DNA of 5,745 bases from Dehalococcoidia bacterium (GTDB lineage Bacteria; Chloroflexota; Dehalococcoidia; SZUA-161), in NCBI GenBank assembly GCA_020344295.1, contig CP070819.1, forward strand, positions 1,569,282-1,575,026. Direction: 5' to 3'. This document shows positions 5,651-5,745 of this stretch, piece by piece. Below the pieces are notes generated by a model. The model saw only the letters and a list, made by a program, of their open reading frames with translations, was not told where the DNA came from and ran no database searches. Positions within the stretch are counted from its first letter, which is position 1; each line of letters begins with the position of its first letter. A program made the position numbers and the translations under genes.

Positions 5651-5745
5651 CTTCAGCCACCTCCAGTATCATTTCGATATCCTTCGCAGGGCATATACGA
5701 GCGCAGACGCCACATCCTTTGCAGAAATCTTCGTCGTTCTGGTAG
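5643..5745 (-). CDS. porD: 2-oxoacid:ferredoxin oxidoreductase, delta (ferredoxin-like) subunit, C-terminal end
   Basis: Only the last 33 residues lie in the window. They hold one full 4Fe-4S motif, CKGCGVCARICP (visible residues 8-19), then KDIEMILEVAEDA and a TAA stop at 5643-5645. In PorD this is the second of two clusters that pass electrons from the PorB cluster to ferredoxin; the first would lie off the right edge. The reading frame overlaps the start of porA by 8 nt. Its position directly before porA is the main reason for calling it PorD rather than a free ferredoxin. A fusion with the gamma subunit cannot be excluded, because the N-terminal part is not visible. Confidence 0.87.
   Translation of the reverse strand, partial: YQNDEDFCKGCGVCARICPAKDIEMILEVAEDA

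Noticed and set aside
1..5745. Search for a novel defence, mobile or CRISPR-type system
   Set aside because: There are no regularly spaced repeats, transposase or integrase motifs, or toxin-antitoxin-like gene pairs. All long frames are explained by metabolic or housekeeping families, apart from the one unknown coiled-coil protein.

Overview
The window reads as ordinary chromosomal DNA from an anaerobic bacterium, densely packed with genes and with no mobile element, CRISPR array, tRNA or rRNA that I can see. The strongest physiological clue is a multi-subunit, oxygen-sensitive 2-oxoacid:ferredoxin oxidoreductase (porD-porA-porB). Sigma70-type promoters and strong GGAGG ribosome binding sites point to Bacteria. 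The gene set (an archaeal/DRG-like TGS GTPase, a DUF1015 protein, an archaeal-flavoured TatD hydrolase and a POR complex) suggests an anaerobic Chloroflexota lineage such as Dehalococcoidia. That placement is inference from protein style, not a database result.

Layout. Bases 1-1005 (minus strand) hold an uncharacterised coiled-coil protein followed by the 5' part of a DRG/Obg-type GTPase, which runs off the left edge. They are probably co-transcribed from a good sigma70 promoter at 1066-1094. Bases 1006-1282 are a divergent control region. It has the minus-strand promoter with small inverted repeats in its leader, and two overlapping plus-strand promoter candidates that drive a complete DUF1015 protein (1283-2614, plus). 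This gene ends 22 bp from the end of a convergent TatD-family metal hydrolase (2637-3419, minus). Bases 3420-3564 are intergenic and hold a strong 11-bp hairpin that probably terminates the upstream por operon. Bases 3565-5745 (minus) hold porB, porA and the C-terminal end of porD, joined by two 8-nt overlaps of identical sequence.

How the genes work together. The three por genes form one enzyme: PorD carries the ferredoxin-like Fe-S clusters, PorA the pyruvate-binding and dimerisation domains, and PorB the TPP site and proximal cluster. Together they interconvert pyruvate and acetyl-CoA with ferredoxin. The gamma subunit (porG) and the rest of porD are expected beyond the right edge. The other genes look like housekeeping genes with no direct pathway link to POR. 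No clearly new system is visible; the least understood items are the coiled-coil protein paired with the GTPase and the DUF1015 protein.
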